A stretch of DNA of 64,000 nucleotides. Origin: Amycolatopsis sp. FBCC-B4732 (lineage in GTDB: Bacteria; Actinomycetota; Actinomycetes; Mycobacteriales; Pseudonocardiaceae). Shown piece by piece: positions 59,542 to 64,000 of the stretch (the stretch's first letter is position 1; each line of letters starts with the position of its first letter). The stretch covers positions 248,001 to 312,000 of the forward strand of contig NZ_CP095376.1 in NCBI RefSeq assembly GCF_023008405.1, given 5' to 3'. Position numbers and translations under genes: made by a program. The notes beneath the pieces were generated by a model. The model saw only the letters and a program-made list of their open reading frames with translations. It was not told where the DNA came from and searched no databases.

Positions 59542-60150
59542 TTACCTTTGGTGCTGTTCTTGCACTTCAGCGGCTGCGGCTTTGGCTTCATCGCTGGTGG
59601 GGCCGGGCTGGGGGACGAAGGCGACGCGCCGGTAGTAGTCGAGTTCGCCGATGGATTCCTTGATGTCGGCGAGGGCGCGGTGGGCGAGGCCCTTCTCCGG
59701 CTTGGCGTAGTAGATGCGCGGGTACCAGCGGCGGACGAGCTCCTTGACCGAGGAGACGTCGACCATGCGGTAGTGCAGGTGGGCGTCGAGGTCGGGCATG
59801 TCGCGGGCGATGAAGCCGCGGTCGGTGGCGATGGAGTTGCCGGCGAGGGGTGCGGTGCCCGGTTCGGGGACGTGCTCGCGGATGTAGTCGAGGACGCGGC
59901 GTTCGGCTTCTTCGAGGGTGACGCTGGAGGCGCGGACCTCTTCGGTGAGGCCGGAGTGGGCGTGCATCTCGCGGACGACGTCGGGCATCCCGGCGAGTTT
60001 TTCCTCGTCGGCGTGGATGACGATGTCGACTCCGTCGCCGAGCACGTTGAGCTCCGCGTCGGTGACGAGGGCGGCGATTTCGATCAACGCTTCCTTGCCG
60101 AGGTCGAGCCCCGTCATTTCGCAGTCGATCCAGACTAGGCGGTCGGTCAC
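59542..60150 (-). CDS. orn: Oligoribonuclease
   Basis: A 202-aa DEDDh 3'-5' exonuclease that degrades RNA di- to pentanucleotides and pGpG. Catalytic residues are visible in [11 protein letters not shown] (Asp9, Glu11), [15 protein letters not shown] (Asp), [15 protein letters not shown] (Asp) and [11 protein letters not shown] (His/Asp). The C-terminal tail ([16 protein letters not shown]) is Ala/Glu-rich and variable. GTG 60150 gives the normal [11 protein letters not shown] start. It is convergent to no gene; tRNA-His lies 76 nt downstream on the same strand. Confidence 0.95.
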   Translation of the reverse strand: MTDRLVWIDCEMTGLDLGKEALIEIAALVTDAELNVLGDGVDIVIHADEEKLAGMPDVVREMHAHSGLTEEVRASSVTLEEAERRVLDYIREHVPEPGTAPLAGNSIATDRGFIARDMPDLDAHLHYRMVDVSSVKELVRRWYPRIYYAKPEKGLAHRALADIKESIGELDYYRRVAFVPQPGPTSDEAKAAAAEVQEQHQR

Positions 60151-60252
60151 CTGGTGACCCTAACCCGACACGGGGATGGGAGTGGCGTTACCTGCGCGTA
60201 CGGCGCGTTACGCTCGCGGTGTGGTGCAGGACACACGATCGGGGAGCTGAGA

Positions 60253-61788
60253 GTGACGGAGCAGGGGTCGCCGGCGAGCGAGATCGCCGCTGGTTATGCG
60301 AGTGAGGGCGCCGCGCTGGAGCTGGGTGCGGTGGTGATCGACGGTGCGGCGGACGCCGCGGCCGCGGTGCGCCTGCCGTTGGCGACGCTGAACCGGCACG
60401 GGCTGGTCGCGGGGGCGACCGGGACGGGCAAGACGAAGACGTTGCAGCTGATCTCGGAGCAGTTGTCGGCGGCGGGGGTGCCGGTGGTGCTCGCGGACGT
60501 GAAGGGTGACTTGTCGGGGCTGGCCGCGGCCGGGGAGCCGAACGACAAGGTCGCGAAGCGTGCGCAGGAGCTGGGGGACGACTGGGCGGGGACGGCGTTC
60601 CCGGTGCAGTTCCTCTCGCTGGGCACCGGCGGGAAGGGCTCGCCGATCCGGGCGACGATCACGAGTTTCGGGCCGGTGCTGCTGTCGAAGGTGCTGGGCC
60701 TGAACGAGACGCAGGAGTCGACGCTCGGGCTGATCTTCCACTGGGCGGACCAGCGCGGGCTGGCGTTGCTGGACACGAAGGACCTCCGGTCGGTGATCAC
60801 GCACCTGACCAGCGACGAGGGCAAGGCGGACCTCAAGGGCATCGGCGGGGTGTCGGCGGCGACGGCCGGGGTGATCCTGCGCGCGTTGTCCAACCTGGAG
60901 GCCCAGGGCGGGGAGGACTTCTTCGGTGAGCCGGAGCTGGACGTCCACGACCTGATGCGGCAGAACGACGGCAAGGGTGTCGTCACGCTGCTGGAGCTGG
61001 ACAACCTGCAGTCGAAGCCGGCGTTGTTCTCGACGTTCCTGATGTGGCTGCTGGCCGAGCTCTTCGAGGAGCTGCCGGAGGAAGGCGACCTCGACAAGCC
61101 GAAGCTCGTCTTCTTCTTCGACGAGGCGCACCTGCTCTTCAACGACGCTTCCAAGGCGTTCCTCGAGCGCATCGAGCAGACCGTGAAGCTGATCCGGTCG
61201 AAGGGCGTCGGCGTGTTCTTCTGCACGCAGCTGCCCACGGACATCCCGAACAACGTGCTGTCGCAGCTGGGCGCGCGGATCCAGCACGCGCTGCGGGCGT
61301 TCACGCCGGACGACCAGGCGGCGCTGGCCAAGACGGTCAAGACCTACCCGAAGACGAAGTTCTACGAGCTCGACACGGCGTTGACGTCGCTCGGCATCGG
61401 CGAAGCGATCGTCACGGTGCTGTCCGAGCGGGGTGCGCCGACGCCGGTGGCGTGGACGCGGCTGCGGCCGCCGCGGTCGAAGATGGGCTCGATCGGCGCG
61501 GACGCCGTCGCCGCGGCCGTCGCGTCGTCCGACCTGCACGCGAAGTACGGCGAGACGATCGACCGGGAGTCGGCCTACGAGAAGCTGGCCGCGAAGGTCG
61601 CCGCGCCCGCGCCCGAGGCGGCGCCGGACGCTCCGCCGCCCCCGGCCGCTCCGGCGCCCGAGAAGGACGATCCGGGCTTCATCGAGTCGGCGATGAAGAA
61701 CCCGGCCGTGAAGTCGTTCATGCGGTCCGCGGCGAGCGCGCTGGGCCGGGAGATCACGCGCGGGCTGTTCGGCAACCGGCGGCGGTGA
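60253..61788 (+). CDS. HerA-like (DUF853) helicase-type ATPase
   Basis: A 511-aa cytoplasmic P-loop protein: Walker A VAGATGTGKTKTLQLI near residue 55, VVLADVKGDLSGLA, Walker B KLVFFFDEAHLLFND near 290, and arginine-finger region GVFFCTQLPTDIPNNVLSQL. The helicase HerA-like DUF853 family is nearly universal in bacteria, with an unsettled role. The Pro/Ala-rich linker (about 450-480) leads to a C-terminal helical tail (MKNPAVKSFMRSAASALGRE). GTG 60253 follows GGGGAG; divergent from orn. Confidence 0.9.
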   Translation: MTEQGSPASEIAAGYASEGAALELGAVVIDGAADAAAAVRLPLATLNRHGLVAGATGTGKTKTLQLISEQLSAAGVPVVLADVKGDLSGLAAAGEPNDKVAKRAQELGDDWAGTAFPVQFLSLGTGGKGSPIRATITSFGPVLLSKVLGLNETQESTLGLIFHWADQRGLALLDTKDLRSVITHLTSDEGKADLKGIGGVSAATAGVILRALSNLEAQGGEDFFGEPELDVHDLMRQNDGKGVVTLLELDNLQSKPALFSTFLMWLLAELFEELPEEGDLDKPKLVFFFDEAHLLFNDASKAFLERIEQTVKLIRSKGVGVFFCTQLPTDIPNNVLSQLGARIQHALRAFTPDDQAALAKTVKTYPKTKFYELDTALTSLGIGEAIVTVLSERGAPTPVAWTRLRPPRSKMGSIGADAVAAAVASSDLHAKYGETIDRESAYEKLAAKVAAPAPEAAPDAPPPPAAPAPEKDDPGFIESAMKNPAVKSFMRSAASALGREITRGLFGNRRR

Positions 61789-61855
61789 GAAAACCTGACG
61801 CGACCTGTCAGGTATCGCTGCGAAGCTGGCGCCACCATCGAGACAGGGGAAAGCC

Positions 61856-62233
61856 ATGACCAGCACCGCCACCGCGTCGTTCGTCCTCGACAAGTGGGAG
61901 CCGCAGGCGACCGACGAGGCCGGCGGCACCGAGTTCGCCCGGGTGGCGATAACCAAGACGTTCACCGGCGCGATCGAGGGGACCAGTACCGTCGAAATGC
62001 TGACGGCGTCCAACGCCACTTCGCGCGCGTACGTCGCCTTCGAGCGGCTCGCCGTCTCGGTCGACGGCCGCAAGGGCGGTTTCGTCCTCCACCACACCGC
62101 CGACGACAGCGGCCTGACGCTCAAGATCCTCGCCGGTTCGGGCTTCGGCGAGCTGGCCGGGATCTCCGGCACGGCGAACATCGAGCTGGACGCCGAGCAG
62201 AACCACATGCTGGTCCTCAGCTACGCACTCTGA
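61856..62233 (+). CDS. DUF3224 family protein
   Basis: A 125-aa beta-barrel protein of the DUF3224 family: TATASFVLDKWEPQATDEAG, ITKTFTGAIEGTSTVEMLTA, KGGFVLHHTADDSG and ILAGSGFGELAGISGTANIE are its blocks. The fold is close to allene oxide cyclase-type barrels; activity unknown. ATG 61856 follows GACAGGGGAAAG. A perfect hairpin terminator follows 6 nt after the stop. Confidence 0.88.
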   Translation: MTSTATASFVLDKWEPQATDEAGGTEFARVAITKTFTGAIEGTSTVEMLTASNATSRAYVAFERLAVSVDGRKGGFVLHHTADDSGLTLKILAGSGFGELAGISGTANIELDAEQNHMLVLSYAL

Positions 62234-62238
62234 GCGAG

Positions 62239-62289
62239 CACGAAGGCCGTTTCGAGAGCCCCCGATTGACTCTCGAAACGGCCTTCGTG
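62239..62289. terminator. Perfect 20-bp-stem terminator between convergent genes
   Basis: CACGAAGGCCGTTTCGAGAG (62239-62258) pairs without mismatch with 62270-62289 across an 11-nt loop. It lies between the ends of the DUF3224 and the convergent protease genes and can serve both. No T tract follows, as is usual in high-GC actinomycetes. Confidence 0.85.
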
Positions 62290-62346
62290 GTTCCCCGCTC
62301 CCCGAAGCGGGTGGACGGACCGCCCCGACCACGGCCCGTCCGCGTC

Positions 62347-63384
62347 CTAGTTGTTCACGATCTGGTCGACGATCTTCTTGGCGTCGTTGATCGGGATGGC
62401 GAAGCCGATCCCGACGCTGCCCGCCGAGCCGTTGGCCGAGGCGGACGGGCTGTAGAGCGCCGAGTTGATGCCGATGACGTTGCCCTGCGCGTCGACCAGC
62501 GCGCCGCCGGAGTTGCCCTGGTTGATCGAGGCGTCGGTCTGGATCGCGGTGTAGCTGGGCGAGCTCTCGGCCTGGTTGGAGGTGCGGCTGAAGGGCGACT
62601 GCTGTTGCTGCTGACCCTCGCCGATGTCCGACAAGTTCCGGTTAAGCGCGCTGACGATGCCGGTGGTGACGGTGTTCTGCAGCCCGCCCGGCGAGCCGAT
62701 CGCGACCACCGACTGGCCGACGACCAGCTTGCTCGAGTCGCCCAAGGTCGCGGCCGTCAACCCGCTCGCGTTCTGGGCCTGGACCACCGCGATGTCCGCC
62801 TTCGTGTCCGCGCCGACCACGCTGGCCTGGTACTTCTTGCCGTCGGACGTCGTGATCACGACGTTCCGGGCGCCGTCGACGACGTGCGCGTTCGTCAGGA
62901 TCCGGCCGTCCGCGGTGAGGATGACGCCGGAACCGATGGCCTCGCCCTGGTCGGTGGTCACGTTGATCTGGACGACGCTCGGCGTCACCTTCGCCGCGAC
63001 ACCGCTGACGTCGCCGGACGTCGAGTTCGAAACCGGCTGCCCGCTCGCGGCCGGCGCGCTCACCGACGTCGTGGTGCCGTCCGCCGAGTTCGTGGTGAGC
63101 CCGACGATCGCGGCCCCGCCGACGCCGCCGACCAGCGCGGCGCCGAGGGCGGTCGCGCTGACGATCAGCGCCACGCGGCCTCCCCTGCGCGGCTTGGTCT
63201 TCAGCGCCGCGGGCGCCTGGCCCGGCTGCTGGAGCGGCGGCTGCGGGGTGAACAGAGGGTTCGGCGCGGCCTGGTGCTGATAGCCGTACTGCTGCTGCGC
63301 GTACGGCCCGTACTGCGGGGTGCTCTGGTGCGGCTGGTGCCCACCGGGTGAGGCGGGGCCGGGCCGACTCTCGTTCTCGGTCAT
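62347..63384 (-). CDS. HtrA/PepD-like membrane-anchored serine protease
   Basis: A 345-aa protein: a Pro/Gln/Tyr-rich cytoplasmic N-terminus (residues 1-65), one transmembrane helix (about 71-97, VALIVSATALGAALVGGVGG) and an extracellular trypsin-like domain with His167 (TNAHVVDG), Asp197 (KADIAVV) and Ser292 (QGNSGGALV). It ends right after the protease fold (GIGFAIPINDAKKIVDQIV), so the PDZ domain of classical HtrA/PepD is absent. Probably an envelope quality-control protease. ATG 63384 lies downstream of the M20 gene region by 92 nt. Confidence 0.88.
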   Translation of the reverse strand: MTENESRPGPASPGGHQPHQSTPQYGPYAQQQYGYQHQAAPNPLFTPQPPLQQPGQAPAALKTKPRRGGRVALIVSATALGAALVGGVGGAAIVGLTTNSADGTTTSVSAPAASGQPVSNSTSGDVSGVAAKVTPSVVQINVTTDQGEAIGSGVILTADGRILTNAHVVDGARNVVITTSDGKKYQASVVGADTKADIAVVQAQNASGLTAATLGDSSKLVVGQSVVAIGSPGGLQNTVTTGIVSALNRNLSDIGEGQQQQQSPFSRTSNQAESSPSYTAIQTDASINQGNSGGALVDAQGNVIGINSALYSPSASANGSAGSVGIGFAIPINDAKKIVDQIVNN

Positions 63385-63475
63385 GGCCCTAGGTTCGCGC
63401 CCGTGCTTGTGAACAGCCTGTGGAAATACCTCAGGCTTTGCTGAGAAGAATCAGCTGAGAAAACTCAGGCGGTTC

Positions 63476-64000
63476 TCAGTCGAAGAACGTCGGCACGTCC
63501 AGTGCTCCTCCCGCCGCTTCGAACTCGTCGTGCACCGCCTTCCGCAGTTCGGCGTCGCCCAGGTAGTCCGCCGCGGTCAGGGCCAGGCCCAGAGCGCCGT
63601 CGCGGACGCCAGCGTCGCCCGTCTCCGAACCGGCCGCGGCCGCGAACTCCTTGGTGTGCAAGGCGACCGTCGGGTCTGAGACCGCGAGCATCGGGTGCAG
63701 CGCGGGCATGCGGAACGACAGGTTTCCGAGGTCGGTGGATCCCGTGAGCGACTCCGGCACGATGCCCGGTGGCAGCGGCTTGCGGCCGGTGCCCAGCTGG
63801 TTGGCCGTCCAGCGGCCGGCGAGCGCGGTGTTGAACCGGATCGGGAGGTAGGCGGCCTGCGCGTCCCAGGTGAGCTCGACACCGCAGCCGGTCATCGCCG
63901 CCGCGCCCTCCGCGATCGACTTCATGCGCGCGGCGAGGTCGCGCAGGGTCTCGGGGTTCTGGGAGCGCAGGTAGAACAGCAGCGCGGCCCGCGCCGGGAT
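63476..64000 (-). CDS. M20-family metallopeptidase/amidohydrolase, C-terminal part
   Basis: The gene enters from the right edge; 174 codons are visible. The start of the visible part (IPARAALLFYLRSQNPETLR) belongs to the dimerisation (lid) domain, and PGIVPESLTGSTDLGNLSFR, MPALHPMLAVSD and HTKEFAAAAGSE contain the C-terminal metal-site Asp and His of M20 amidases of the AbgB/p-aminobenzoyl-glutamate type. The tail (YLGDAELRKAVHDEFEAAGG) is typical. Substrate unknown. Confidence 0.85.
   Translation of the reverse strand: MPARAALLFYLRSQNPETLRDLAARMKSIAEGAAAMTGCGVELTWDAQAAYLPIRFNTALAGRWTANQLGTGRKPLPPGIVPESLTGSTDLGNLSFRMPALHPMLAVSDPTVALHTKEFAAAAGSETGDAGVRDGALGLALTAADYLGDAELRKAVHDEFEAAGGALDVPTFFD

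Noticed and set aside
60208..62208. A 666-codon minus-strand frame
   Set aside because: Antisense to the HerA-like ATPase and DUF3224 genes; no domain features.

Overview
The window is high-GC actinomycete chromosome. The gene content (ESX-type mycosin remnant, mycobacterial-type L,D-transpeptidase, CU044_5270-type anti-sigma protein, many secreted Tat/lipoproteins, CebR-type operator) suggests a Pseudonocardiales soil saprophyte such as Amycolatopsis. That placement is inference; no rRNA or marker gene is present.

Layout. 1-1342: start of an ECF sigma factor gene, a VOC-fold protein and an unknown. 1380-4205: a four-gene partner-switching operon (STAS, RsbQ-like hydrolase, RsbP-like PAS-PP2C phosphatase, STAS) behind a sigma-B-type promoter. 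4338-12663: secreted polysaccharide degradation (GH35, a cut-down rhamnogalacturonan acetylesterase, an esterase-mannanase fusion, a PL11 rhamnogalacturonan lyase) around LacI-type operators. 12650-19195: decayed DNA (GNAT pseudogene, truncated lipoprotein, 202-bp tandem copies of a monooxygenase 3' end, monooxygenase and solute-binding-protein remnants) around two LLM monooxygenases, a carbonic anhydrase and a Moco oxidoreductase. 19196-23321: a large HTH protein and a MarR-unknown-fumarylacetoacetase operon. 23494-34669: GH43, DUF72, cyclase-family enzyme, truncated SRPBCC gene, STAND-like ATPase, GH2 enzyme with a perfect palindromic operator, secreted tyrosine phosphatase. 34683-44231: a sugar-acid locus with two enolase-superfamily enzymes, a KdaD-like FAH-fold enzyme, a FadR/GntR regulator, a Gfo/Idh/MocA enzyme, an ABC importer whose two permeases are one polypeptide, and an RraA-like protein. 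44232-48143: a gene-poor stretch, an HTH-NB-ARC-TPR protein and a divergent small membrane protein. 48334-51875: MerR/oxidoreductase pair, secreted HEYGH protease, EamA-type transporter. 52068-55091: a degraded element integrated in tRNA-Lys(CTT), with a 41-bp direct repeat, an ECF sigma/anti-sigma pair and integrase debris. 55258-64000: housekeeping genes (L,D-transpeptidase, MFS symporter, GT87, tRNA-His, Orn, HerA-like ATPase, DUF3224, HtrA-like protease, M20 peptidase).

How the parts fit. The secreted GH35/RG lyase/mannanase/GH43/GH2 enzymes would release plant cell-wall sugars. The 34.7-44.2 kb locus looks built to import and oxidatively degrade a sugar acid or aldonate, possibly from pectin. 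The RsbQ-RsbP operon would feed a small-molecule or energy signal to a sigma-B-like factor that is not encoded here but appears to control the operon promoter. Two places look variable between strains: 13.2-19.2 kb and 44.2-55.1 kb.
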